Of a stretch of 64,000 nt of DNA, positions 35,190 to 46,017 are shown in pieces. The position numbers and the translations under genes were made by a program. Location of the stretch: assembly GCA_031216445.1 (NCBI GenBank), contig CM062212.1, positions 2,233,001 through 2,297,000 of the forward strand, given 5' to 3'. The notes under the pieces were generated by a model. That model was not told where the DNA came from. It did not search any database and was given only the letters and a program-made list of their open reading frames with translations. This DNA is from Lateolabrax maculatus. Its lineage: Eukaryota > Chordata > Actinopteri > Acropomatiformes > Lateolabracidae. Position 1 is the first letter of the stretch. Each line of letters opens with the position of its first letter.

Positions 35190-35812
35190 TAATGCCCTTT
35201 TCCACTGCATGGTACTGATTCAGCTCAACTCGACTCGCTTGTTTTGGTTTTCCATCGGTAAAAGCTGTAAACTGTACCTGGTACCTGTTTTTTGGTTCCA
35301 AGCGAGCTGAGCTGATATTAAAAGATGATGTGGAAACACTGCAGATCACTGAATGGTCGAAGGGAATCGTCACGTGCTTGACACCGGACTTCCTGCACAA
35401 ACCCGCCATTTTTAAATAGCCAAACTACCATCAAAAACAAACTCAGTTCTTTATTCACGTGACCCAGATATAAAAAAAGTGCAGATGTATCAAGAACACC
35501 ATCCCTTAGATATCCTCTGGTATAAGAATAGTGTAGCTCCTTTAAGGAATAAGAAGTTGTCAGTTCAGCAGTTATTGTATATTACAGTAAATGTAATGTG
35601 GATAAAGACTGCAGCTTCTGAAGATCACAATAAAGCTCCCGTGTGTTGTTTCCCCACTGCTGCAAAAGTGATGGGGGTTATCGTGTTGTTGTGTTGAAGA
35701 TGATGCCACTGCAGTGACAGATACAGTATCATCTGCAGAGGAAAACTAAGTACCTGGTACCAAAACTGAGTAGAGTCGAGGCGACCCGTAACATGTGGAA
35801 ACATGGGTTAGG
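35190..35812. mobile_element. Non-autonomous DNA transposon (MITE-like), degenerate terminal inverted repeats
   Basis: The left end reads CCCTTTTCCACTGCATGGTA then CAACTCGACTCG, with TACCTGGTACCTG further in. The right end holds AGTACCTGGTACC, GAGTAGAGTCGAGGCG and CATGTGGAAACATGGG, which is the left end reversed and diverged. A GGTTCCAAGCGAGCTGAGC motif lies inside. This is a familiar, high-copy teleost element; about 620 bp remain and no transposase ORF is present. Confidence 0.65.
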
Positions 35813-36004
35813 TTCCCTCTGGTAAGCAGTGTATATATTTAGGGCTTTTAGTGTGAAAGGTAAGAACGGAGGAAGTGGATGTTTGTGCCGCTTTTGACAA
35901 GGGGAAGGAGTAACTGGAGTATTAGAGTATTTGTAGTTTTGCCATCTTGCACAGTGATTTTCTGAGATGACGCGGTGGAGAAAATGACAACTCCCGACAT
36001 GTGG

Positions 36005-36115
36005 TGTGTTTCATGTCCATGGACTGTATAACCAAAGTGGATGTAACTACCGTGACATCACCCACTGCTCTGTGGACTGCCATTTTTAGTTTGACCGTCG
36101 CCATCTTGGTTTAAT
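36005..36115 (+). repeat. Dispersed repeat family 4 fragment
   Basis: CCATGGACTGTATAACC, ACTACCGTGACATCACCCAC and GACCGTCGCCATCTTGGTTT correspond to the TSS-like end of the same teleost repeat seen at 20.3 and 24.6 kb. Confidence 0.6.
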
Positions 36116-37269
36116 TTAGGAATAATGTTGGAGCAAATGCTGCAGACAACAGGCTCTTACTATGCTGACACATTGAAAACTACTTGTGCAGCACAGCTTG
36201 AGCGGTCAGTATCCCCACTCCTGTGACCCTCAGCAGCCATTAGGCTCAGTTTTGAGCTGAAATTGTGCATTTTAACATCCATAAAGTTGGTTTGTTACAT
36301 TTATCCTGTTAGTATGGTAACATGATAAAGACAGCATGTTCATCATGAGTCCTCTGGTGAATGCACATGAGAAACGGTTGGCTGAAAAGAATTTGGTCTT
36401 CAGTTTTAGAGGTACTGTCGTTCATGTTAGTGCCATAGTGACACTTGTTAACTTCAATCTGCTTGTGACGCTAGGTGAAAATATGAGGGGATCACTAAAG
36501 TCATACGGATTCATCCTCTGAGGACAATGAATGTATGTACAGAATATAATTGCAATGTATTGAACATTTCTTGCGATATTTCAGCCTCGGGGTGGGAAAG
36601 CTGCCGTGTTGCGTGTTGAAGACAAAATGTGTGATTGTACTGAGCCTCAAATTCATCAGACTGACCAAAAAATAAAAATAAAAGTGAAAATTATATAATA
36701 AATCATCTGCTAATGGAAATAAACCAATTTTTGGAAATTAACTAAATATTCGTTAATACTGAGATGCAAATATACACATATTGGTCAGACTGCTGTATGA
36801 GGTGTAAAAGGGCCCCCTGCTTTCATTTCTTGGAGGGTTTGTACAGGACTGCAGAAATAATAGTGCATACAAAGCTTAAGTTAGGACATCCCTCATATGT
36901 ATGCATGTGTGTGTATGTGTGGTAAAAGCTCCTTGTCCAAACACAGCATCGCCGGCTAAGCTCTGACCTCGAGTCGCTCGGCATGCAGCCGTCCCATTAT
37001 TCTTGGTCAGAAAAAGGTCATTATTATTCATAACAGGCTGATTGCTTTCTTAAGCAAACAGACACGCTCAGCAAGCAGCGAGTCATAAGAACCACCTCAC
37101 ACCTCAACGCCGGTCTGAGCTGTTGTTTTTTCCCTTCATTTTCACTTTAAATGTCCCCATAAGTTACATTTCTCTATCGAACAACACAAATATTCTGCAT
37201 ATATGAGCTATATGATGTTTACATTGAGGGAAATATCAAAACCCCAGACTGCTGGCGGGAGTTTTATGG
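36116..37269. other. Intergenic with candidate regulatory block
   Basis: No gene supported. 36940-37110 (TCATTATTATTCATAACAGG, GATTGCTTTCTTAAGCAAAC, GCAGCGAGTCATAAGAACC) is non-repetitive with several homeobox/forkhead-like words and is the best regulatory candidate closest to the foxa side. Confidence 0.4.
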
Positions 37270-37600
37270 ACGGCTCTATGGATGTCAGTGGGTCCAAACT
37301 ACCGGATGGATTACCATGAAATGTGTTTCAGACATTCGTGGTCCCCAGGGGATGAATCCCTCTGACTCTGGTGATCCCCTGACTTTTCCTCTAGCGCCAC
37401 CATGAGGTTGACCTTGGTGGCGACATTTTTAATGAAATGTCTTGAGAACTGTCGGATTGATTGCCATAAAATGTGGTATAAACATCCATGTTTTAATAAC
37501 TTCAGAACAGTAACTTGTCCAATACTTGGATCAAATACCTGTGAAACGAGTGACATTCCCATCAGCCTCAGCCTTGCTTTGTGCTTAGAGCTGATATATT
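37270..37600 (+). repeat. Dispersed repeat family 5 copy
   Basis: GGATTACCATGAAATGTG, GGGGATGAATCCCTCTGACT, GATCCCCTGACTTTTCCTCT, AGCGCCACCATGAGGTTGAC, TTGTCCAATACTTGGATCA, and GACATTCCCATCAGCCTCAG occur in order. This is a very common teleost repeat. A predicted 133-aa ORF over it is an artefact of the repeat. Confidence 0.75.
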
Positions 37601-39897
37601 GGTATCGGTCGATTAGAAACAATAAATTGCAGTACAGCAATGCTAAACTAGGTATGAGGTCATTTAGTGTTGTTCATTCACCAGAGAGAACCGACAAGTT
37701 CGTCACACTAACAAAACAAAAACAAAAAGTATATGTGGGATTTGCAATAATACTATTTGTTTATGTTGTGTGTATAAATATATATCAACCAATATATTAT
37801 TGAATTTTTTTAATTCAATATGAATCTCAAAAACCCAGCATCAGGCTGTAGTTGGCACGCTAAACTGCTTTTAATTCCTGTAATAAATTACATCTGAGTA
37901 GATGTAAACAGCATTTTCCAGCTGGACCTCTGGCACCAGAAAGGTTGCAGTGTTTAATATTCAACAGAAGCTGCTGTAATGTCTGTTTGAACGCCACGCA
38001 TTGATCTCTGTGTGTAAAGTTAATGAACGACCCACCGTGTCTGTAGACGTTATTTCTCTGCAAGCTTCCCAGTGTGTCATTTCTCTGCCGCCTCACCGCC
38101 GGTCACCTTTTCTTCCAGCGTCGTCTCTACACCTGTCGAATGCTCAGCTTGTTGCTCAACTTCGATTCCTGCAACACCGTAACGCTGCTGTGGTGTCAGA
38201 CAGTAATGACGGGCCCCACTGCAAGATCTTTTACAGGAACAAAGTTCTGCAGTGACAATTTCTCTTATGCACAAGGATGTAAACTAACCTAAAACTGTAA
38301 ATAAGCCAGTTTGAAGCTGTGTTTGATTGAAGATGATGTTGAAGAAGATGCTTTCTGCAGTGTGTGAGGCTGCAGGATTTTAGGCCTATAGCTTTGATCC
38401 AGGAACAAACCAGTTTTTATGGTTTTATGAAGTAAAATCAGTTATAAAGACGATTATTAGCCAGATTGACATTAATTGCTAAGTGGTTTGTAAAGAATGT
38501 GACAACAAACTAGTATAAAAACTATTGGAATATTATAAGAATATTACAGACTCCCCACGTTTCCCCACAGGGCTCGAGAGAAAACACAAACAGTGCTGTG
38601 AAAATACTAAACTCACCTTTAGTTCATTACTATCAGAATGAACATATTTCAACCTAAAACGTACTTTAGTCACACAACAAAGAAACAGCAGCCGGTGTGT
38701 TGCGAAATATTCCACTCACTTATTGTGCACACACACTGACTGGAAATGTTATAGTATCGATGATATACATTACTAATTAGGAGCCAAGAGGTACTTATTT
38801 ACTTAAGTTAAAGTATTCATGCTGTAATGTAAAAATACTCCAGTACTTGTAAAAGCCCTGTATTCCAAATCCAAAATAGCAGCAAAATAATCTGAAGTCT
38901 CAAACGTCAAAGAAGAACATGTTTATTGTAATATGTTGCTGTGATTTTATAAACAAGTAATATGTAAAATCTATATCAGCAAATTATAGTAACAAGTGAA
39001 AAACTTGAGTTTGCATCAGGTTTTGTTGATGTGATTGTTGCAGCAACTGTCGATTTTCAGAATGGAAGTTCATTGACCTTCGTTGAACAAAACGTTGCAT
39101 TACATGACATTCATGTGGCAGATTTGTCCCACAAGACGTAAAATAAGTGCATTTAAATATGTAACAAAATAATTTAAAATCAAACTGATGAACTCAGGCA
39201 GAAAGCTCCAAATAGCTGCAGTAAGTGGACTTTATTACTCCATCACGGGCCTATTTCCACCTTTTTATAGCTGAAAGTAGTTTCCTTTAATAAACTGTTT
39301 GTCCTGATCCGCCTTTAAATTGTAAATATCTCGACGCTGACAGTCTGTTTGTCTTTCTTGTGTGTGTGTGTGAAAGATAAACGTCACGGTCAGTTCACAT
39401 GGATCGGGTCTGTGGTTATGGATGGATTGATCGTCACTGAAGCAGACAGTTTATGTTCTCTGATTTTCCCAAAATGATCAAATATATTTTTCTATAATAA
39501 TCCACCTTGAGATGTCTGTTTGAAAGATACTGAATAATTGTCTAAAATAAAAAATGTTTGCTCATTACAACAACTGAAGAAGTTCATCTTATGTCCTGTA
39601 TAAATAATATATAATCCTGTCAGATGTAAATTTGATTTAATTTAATTCCACAGATTAACAGGGTGTGTGGGCTATTATTTGAACAGCTAATTACTATTGT
39701 TTAATTCAATAAAATCACTCTTTTCAGATTTCAGATGTTCAAACATTTTAAGGAGACAGGACCGCGCAGGTTTTAAAATAAATAATAAACCTTTAAAAAA
39801 TATCAACATATTTTTGGATGTATGTTAGGTCTTCTATTGAAGGGAGAATTGTTCTTGTTGTTTTTTATTTTAACTTTATTTATCATTAGTGATAAAT
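37601..39897. other. Gene desert segment
   Basis: No gene supported. A family 2 scrap (TACTTATTTACTTAAGTTAAAG and ATACTCCAGTACTTG) lies at about 38786-38860. The remainder is AT-rich with nothing recognised. Confidence 0.5.
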
Positions 39898-40055
39898 ACA
39901 AAGTTCAGCTGAGGCTGATGGGAATGTATTCGGCCATAAACTGGACAAATAACACGTTGACCTGATGGTGACGCTGGATTAAACGTTATGGAGTCATCAG
40001 AGTTACTACGATTCATCCTGAGGGGAGCATGAATCCATGTTAAAGTAGCTGAGAG
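39898..40055 (-). repeat. Dispersed repeat family 5, reverse copy
   Basis: CAGCTGAGGCTGATGGGAAT, CTGATGGTGACGCTGGATTA, GAGTCATCAGAGTTACTACG and ATTCATCCTGAGGGGAGCATG are the reverse complement of the phrases at 37.3-37.6 kb, with diverged spacing. Confidence 0.65.
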
Positions 40056-40289
40056 GTTTCCGGACAGAGTGGTGGACCTGCCGGACATGATGCAGCCAGG
40101 ACATGAACCCACTCTGATAACAGAGTTTCTTCTGTCGCCGAGTTTAATCCCCAACTGTGTGAAACATACAGAACATGAAAAGTTCAATTATAATTTATCT
40201 TGTGATACCTGGAGACTGAGCCAAACCATCCACAACACAACACTAAATTACTGAAATGTATCATGAGCTTTAGGCCTGCATGTAGCAGT

Positions 40290-40705
40290 GTTTTTATTGA
40301 TGATTAACCTGCCGATCATTTTCTGGATTGATTGATTGGTCTACAAGATGTCGGAGGGTACAGGGACGGACGGTGGGGCCTTCAGGCGTCGTTTTGTTTG
40401 ATCCGTCTGGAGCCGAAACAAATACTCAGTTTATCAGAGAAGTCTAAAGCACGTAGAAACAATTAGTCGATTAATCTGTTAGAGAAATCGGGATAATCTA
40501 TTAATCGCTTCAGTCTTTTGACAGTCAAAAACTCCAAACATATATCACATATTACAACTAATAAATCTGGGTTTCGTTGGACAAAACAAACAATTTCAGG
40601 CGTCACAAACTGTGATTTTTGATAATTTCCTGACATTTTAATGACTAATCGATTAATGGAGAAAATAATCAGCAGATTCGTCGATAATGAAATAAACTGT
40701 TGCTC
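40290..40705. repeat. Dispersed repeat family 1, copy C (possibly two fused)
   Basis: ATTGATGATTAACCTGCCGATC and TTGATTGATTGGTCTACAAG open one copy. AACAATTAGTCGATTAATC ... GACTAATCGATTAATGGAG and ATAATCAGCAGATTCGTCG belong to a second, opposite-facing copy. Confidence 0.65.
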
Positions 40706-41476
40706 AGGTTCAACCTTTGTTCAGGACTGTGTACATCGTAACTGACCAGCGTTGCTCCACTGTTACCTCCATATTTTTACATTAATTTAAATTTGTGTGC
40801 AGGGCAGTTTTTATATATTTATCATGTTTAGGTAAATTATTATGTTTATATTTGGAAAATATATGTATATATAAAGAGGACGATTATACAGAAATACTTA
40901 AGTTATTTTTCTTTTGAATTCTGTGCCAGCAGATAGTAAATGTAATGTTTAAAGTGAGGGCCTGGACGCGTGGGTGTTGAAGATGCTGGTGAATGTCCTC
41001 TCCAGTGTGAGCTGACCTGTGAAGTCTGTTATCTGCTGTCAAACATCAGAGTGTGTGATGTTAATGTGCTTTAAGAGGGGGACATTTCACCTCGCACCCC
41101 CTCATTGTTCTTGTTGTTATCTGCTGATGCTTTCCTGTGTCCCTGCAGCTGATGATTAAACCATTTAGTGCTAATGAGGACAGAAGGACTTGATTAGTCC
41201 TCTGTGTGAAGGTATTCTAAGATTATAATTTAGTTCCTTGCTGCTAAAATGTTGCATTCAAACAAAAATATTACATTATAATAAAAAAAATATATAAACA
41301 GACGTTTGCTGAGAATAGGAGAAATTAAATAAAACGTAAAAAGAGGTTTTTATATAAAGGTTTTTATCTGTTGCACATGTACAAACACACAAATGACGAA
41401 TGATGAACTGTGGAAAAAACACTTGCAAATCCTCCAGGCCTTCAGGCGCTCCACGGGCCGCACAGAGTCAGTGGAT
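40706..41476 (-). other. foxa 3' flank
   Basis: AT-rich sequence downstream of the foxa stop, presumably including its 3' UTR. No canonical AATAAA (TTTATT on the + strand) was seen in the first few hundred bases past the stop, so the polyadenylation site is unassigned; one TTTATT lies near 40291 in the repeat. CTGCAGCTGATGATTAAACC near 41145 is unremarkable. Confidence 0.4.
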
Positions 41477-44400
41477 TCAGGAGTTCATGATGGGCCTGCT
41501 GTACACGCCGCGGTAGTAGCTGCTGTCGGTGTGCGCGGGATCCAGGCCGGTTTTGGCCGCCACCAGCGCCCCGGACACCGGGCAGCCGTAGCCTCCGTAC
41601 TGCACCACCGGCTCCAGTTTGTGGTGCTGCGGCTCGGACATGAGGTTGTTGATGGAGAACGGGTGGTTGAAGGAGTAGTGGTGGTGGGGGTGGGGGGGGT
41701 GGGGGGGGTGGTAGGGGTCCGGCTTCAGGTGCGCGGCCTCGTGCAGCAGCAGCGGGTGGTGCGCGTGGTGCGCGTGGTGGTGGGGGAACAGGTGCTGGCC
41801 GTGCGCGAGCGGGGAGGGCACGCGCACGGGGCTCGGGGGCAGGTGCGGCCTGAGGTCGGGCCCGGCCGCCCTGCCGCCCGGGGCCGCCCTGCCGCCCGGG
41901 CCCGGGGGCGGCGAGGCGGGGGAGTGCGGGGAGTCGGAGCCGCTGCTGGCCGTCACCGAGCCGCCCTCCGAGCCCGGCTTCCCCGCCGCCTCCTTGTCGC
42001 CGGTACCGGGCGGCTTCTTCCCGGACTTGAAGCGCTTCTGCCGCCGCAGGTAGCAGCCGTTCTCAAACATGTTCCCCGAGTCCGGGTGCAGGGCCCAGAA
42101 GGAGCCTTTCCCCGGTTTGTCCGGTAAGCGCGGCACCTTGATGAAGCAGTCGTTGAAGGACAGCGAGTGTCGGATGGAGTTCTGCCACCGCTGCTGGTTC
42201 TGCCGGTAAAACGGGAACAGGTCCATGATCCACTGGTAGATCTCGTTTAAGGTGAGCATCTTCCCGCCGGACTGCTGGATGGCCATGGTGATCAGGGAGA
42301 TGTACGAGTACGGCGGCTTGGCGTGCGTGTAGCTGCGCCGGTACGGTTTGGGCTCCCTGGACCTGATCCCGCAGGCCTGGCCGTACACCGGGCTCATCAC
42401 CGGCATGTTCCCGTACGGCGGCGGGCTGATGGGGCTCATGCTCGGCGGCAGCGCGGCGCCCAGGCCCGTCATCCCGGCCCCGGGGCTGTGCGACACCCCG
42501 GCGGGCATCGACGAGTGGTTGACCCCCACCGGGTTCACGTAGTGCGCGTTCATGTGGCCGGTGCCGGTCATGCCAGGCGCGCTCATGTAGCCGCTCATGG
42601 AGTTCATGCTCCCCGCGGCGCTGTAACACTGAAACACAGGACAGGTGTTACACAGCTGCTGTCTCATCACCCTCTCACCTCCCGATCACTTTATCGATCA
42701 TTCCATTCATTATTTGGCCTAAAAAAACCCACAGGTGACATCTTCAGAGTGTTTTGTCCAAAATACAAAGACATTATATTATAGGCTGTATATTTACTAT
42801 CTCAGTAAACAAAGAAAATATTAACAACAACAACAACAGCAATAATATGAATGATATTAACAACAACAACAATAATAATAATAATCCAAATAGTTGCCGG
42901 TTGTGGATAAGCTTTTTAATTTCACTATAATGTTTCTGTATTACAATTAATTCATCCACGTCTATAATTTTATGCCCAAACATTAGTTAGTTAACTACAG
43001 AGATAATTTATTTAAATGTGTTCCCTTTAGATGTAACATATATACCATGTCCCATTTTTTTGGCTTTTTGAATAAACTTGTATATATATATACACAGTAT
43101 GGATGCTTTAATTAACAAATCTAAGTTTTTAAACGCAGGTACAATATATTTTCCTGTATTTGATTCAATCCAGGTACATTAGAGACATCCATGTAGTATT
43201 TACTCGTCACTCCTCTAACGCTGCTGTTTACTGCTGTATGAAGGACTTTATATCACACAGCTCCCCACAGCCTCTCTGATATATTTCTAAGAAGTTAAAT
43301 ATATATTTTTCTAATATAAAAAGCAACAGTGAGGCCAGGATTAACAGGTAGAGTTTGTTACAGATGAAGTGACATTCACCCTAGTTTTCTGCAGTTTTTA
43401 TTTAAATTTCCATCAATGAAAACAACTAAACTCGAACAGAAATAACTCAGAACTTTTTCCTACTTTATAATTAATAAAAATTAAAAAAAATCTCCATGAT
43501 TCTTACATTAAATTACAGACCTTTAATCTTTTTATTTGAAGATTTAAAAGCTCAGGAAAAATACTGAATCTGAAATACTGGAATCAGCTTTAACTGTTGA
43601 TAAACTACCTCCATGTTGTTAAAACCCTTAAATTCCCACGAAGACAGGAGCTCAGTGTCTACTGCCCTGAACACAAGTTATTCAGTATTATCTGGTTATT
43701 TATTATTATTAATTAGATTAAATGTAACATCGTGAAGAAGAAGTCCTCCACAGATCGTTTGGTTGTTGTGTGCAGGTACATTTATGGCGGGAGTCATTTT
43801 AAAACACTGCATTTTACATTTTACTGTTTACAGAATACACGGTGTTATAACCCACTAAAAGTCAAATAATCTTTAATTTAACCTTATAAATGTAAAGTGA
43901 ACCTTTAACAAAATGTTCCATGTGTTGTAAATATATTTGCATTAATTTAAACAGGATTCCCTGCAAACCTGCGCAGTAAGTTACAAGAATTATCTAAAAA
44001 ATACAGTTTTTTGAAAGATTTTTTTTTAATTCAGCTGAAGATTTGCCTATTTTTTTAAGAACAAAGAAAATAAACTTAAATTAAAACTTTCATAAGAAAA
44101 ATAACAGGTTGGATTTTAGAGTTTTAAACGTTTTTAACAACACTTTTACTCTTTTTGCTGCTAAATTCACATGTAGAATGCACTCAAATCTCTCATTTTA
44201 ACACAATGCAGAAATAAAAGTTGTTAAAAGTTAATAAATAAAGGATAATCAATTAATAAAAAGATTTGTAAGATAATAGATACAGATTTTTAAGTAAAAT
44301 AAAGATCCAAATCTGCGCATGTATTTGTGTGGTAAAGCCAGGATATGACTCAAATACCACTAGGCCTGTTTTAAAAATATTCTACATATTTTTTTGGTGT

Positions 44401-44621
44401 CAAACCTCTTTAATGTTAATTTAGATGTTAATCTGCTTCCTCTGAGGGAGAATCGATCCGTTTCTGATCAATAAGTAAATATTCTCTCTCCGGCTGATGA
44501 GGAGCGGGGGGCAGTGCAGAAGGATGCCGGTGTAGAGTGCACGGACCTCGGTCTCTCCGTAGTAGCCGCTGCCGCTCCAGTCCGGATGTTCGTGTCCCTC
44601 CATTTTAACGGCGCTCAGCAT
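41477..44621 (-). CDS. foxa2: Forkhead box protein A2-type (foxa), 2 coding exons
   Basis: Pioneer transcription factor for endoderm, floor plate and notochord. Exon 1 is 44547-44621 (MLSAVKMEGHEHPDW..., 25 aa) and exon 2 is 41477-42628; they join in phase 0 at donor GAG|GTCCGT and acceptor TTTCAG|TGT, giving 408 aa. The forkhead domain is at about residues 127-226 (HAKPPYSYISLITMAIQQ to RRQKRFK) with an intact helix 3, NSIRHSLSFNDCF. RRSYTH, the Akt-type site of FOXA2, precedes it. The C-terminal FoxA motifs are HYSFNHPFSINNLM (342-355) and SYYRGVYSRPIMNS (395-408). YRRSYTHAKPP, DLFPFYRQN, KTGLD and RPIMNS indicate FOXA2 rather than FOXA1. Compared with FOXA2 the forkhead domain has several changes (QSGGK, LTLNEI, CFIKV, PRLPD, FWALHP). 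The C-terminal linker is Pro/Gly/His-rich with an 18-bp tandem duplication at 41864-41899. The protein is shorter than typical FOXA2 (about 460 aa). Probably the second teleost FOXA2 copy; the exact paralog name is uncertain. Confidence 0.93.
41686..41717 (+). other. G-quadruplex motif in foxa coding sequence
   Basis: G5-T-G8-T-G8-TGGTA-G4 on the + strand (non-coding strand of foxa). On the coding strand it encodes the HPPHPPHPHH tract at about residues 332-341. It satisfies the usual four G-tract, short-loop rule with large excess of Gs. Confidence 0.85.
42629..44546 (-). other. foxa intron 1
   Basis: The only coding intron of foxa, 1.9 kb and AT-rich. It has AAC/AAT trinucleotide tracts near 42822-42893. 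No second exon or RNA gene recognised; a long intron 1 of vertebrate Foxa2 can contain enhancers, but none can be picked out here. Confidence 0.75.
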
Positions 44622-44917
44622 CGTGCACGCGCCCACCGACAACTCATCCAAACGGCTTCACGCGAGGCCGAACCGCAAACGCGTGAGCCGCACGTGTCCT
44701 CCGCCGGCGGCCGGTACCGGGCCGGTGTCTGCGGGCTGCGGGGACCGGGTCTGGCTCGCGCTCCGCTTGGGCAGACACTGTGACCGGGGACGGATCCGCG
44801 CGCACTGACGGACTCTGGCACCTGCGCTCGCGCTGCTGCTGGAGCCAGCATCCAATCAGCTGCCTCCCTCCAGCCCCCCGCGAGCCCGGACCGGAGGAAG
44901 GACTCAGATACCAGGAG
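44622..44917 (-). promoter_or_regulatory. foxa promoter / CpG-rich 5' region
   Basis: GC- and CpG-dense sequence directly upstream of the foxa start codon, ending abruptly at a family 2 repeat near 44918. A CCAAT box lies at 44852-44856 (+ strand orientation). No TATA box is evident. It probably contains the transcription start and 5' UTR. Confidence 0.55.
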
Positions 44918-45110
44918 GAGTACTAATACCACTGTAGAAGTACTCCGTTACAAGTGAAACTGCTGCATCGAAAATATTACAAAAAGTATGAAATAACCAG
45001 GAAAATGTACTTATTTTGTGTACAAAAATCTTAATTTATAAAATAATTAGTAACTGAAGCAGTACTTGAGTAAATGTACTTAGTTACAAACTGAAAACAG
45101 TCAAATATCT
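44918..45110 (-). repeat. Dispersed repeat family 2 fragment
   Basis: GAGTACTAATACCACTGTAG, AAAATCTTAATTTATAAA, AGTAACTGAAGCAGTACTTG and AGTAAATGTACTTAGTTAC are family 2 words. It sits about 300 bp upstream of foxa. Confidence 0.65.
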
Positions 45111-45262
45111 GAATTAAACTTTTAAAATAATTTCAGAAATAAAGAAAGAAAAGAAAAGGACAATCCTGCATATAATCAGTGGTGGAAGAAGTAGAAGTAG
45201 AAGTACCAATACAACAATATACAGTAATACTCCATTACAAAAGTAATTCATTCAAAATCTTC

Positions 45263-45480
45263 AAGTATTCTCAGCTTCATGTAGTCAAAGTATCAGCAGT
45301 AAAGTACAGAAGTATTCTCAGCTTCATGTAGTTAAAGTATCAGCAGTAAAGTACAGAAGTATTCTCAGCTTCATGTAGTTAAAGTACAGAAGTATTCTCA
45401 GCTTCATGTAGTTAAAGTATCAGCAGTAAAGTACAGAAGTACTCTCAGCTTCATGTAGTTAAAGTATCAGCAGTAAAGTT
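45263..45480 (+). repeat. 47-bp minisatellite, five units
   Basis: Units start at 45263, 45310, 45357, 45390 and 45437 with the head AAGTATTCTCAGCTTCATGT. Units 1, 2 and 4 are 47 bp and almost identical. Unit 3 lacks 14 bp, explained by deletion between two TAAAGTA direct repeats. Unit 5 differs by one T-to-C and a changed end. High identity implies a recent expansion. Confidence 0.92.
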
Positions 45481-45619
45481 GTGGTTGTGCAGTAACTGAT
45501 ATCTGGTTCTGTCACATTATCAGACTGTTGATCCTGAAGCATCAGTGTTAGAGCAGCATGTTCCTGTTGGAGCTGCTGCAGGTGGAGACAGTCTCAACTA
45601 CTTTATATACAGGCAGCTG

Positions 45620-46017
45620 CTTCAGTCCAGGGGTCCCAACCTAGGGGTCGGGGCCCTCCAGAGGGTCGCCAGATAAACCTGAGGGGTCGACAGATGATTA
45701 ATGGGAGAGGAGAGAGTTCTGATACACAAATCTGTTCTCAGCTTTTAGGATATTCTCTCATTTTTTTTCTCAAAATACTTTATAATATATTAACCTCTGA
45801 GCCTCAAACTGTTATTTAAATAAAACTAAAATAAAACATGTGAGAAGTTTAGATTGGAAATGTCTCTTTGGTGAAACTGATAACAACTCACAGACATCTG
45901 AAACATGATGAGGAGACACGACTACACACTTTAATGCACAGTATTTTATAATCACACCACGTTCTATGTCCTGTAAAGTATCTGAAGCTGTCAGACACAT
46001 GGAGTTGAGTAAAAAAA
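45620..46017 (+). mobile_element. Nested repeat insertion, hAT-like ends
   Basis: Begins near CAGGGGTCCCAACCTAGGG and continues GGGTCGCCAGATAAACCTGAG, ATGATTAATGGGAGAGGAG, GATACACAAATCTGTT, ATGTGAGAAGTTTAGATTGG and ACTCACAGACATCTGAAAC. It is a familiar teleost repeat whose start resembles hAT terminal sequence. It splits a family 2 copy. A matching right-hand terminus is not clear, so the superfamily is tentative. Confidence 0.5.

Noticed and set aside
37402..37803. 133-aa ORF
   Set aside because: It is a translation of the family 5 repeat; the sequence occurs elsewhere in the window in pieces and in reverse.
41393..42127. 244-codon + strand ORF over foxa
   Set aside because: Antisense shadow of the GC-rich forkhead exon; composed of Arg/Val/Gly runs.
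45263..45480. Regularly spaced 47-bp repeats as a CRISPR array
   Set aside because: Units are contiguous with no unique spacers, and the genome is a vertebrate; it is a minisatellite inside a dispersed repeat.
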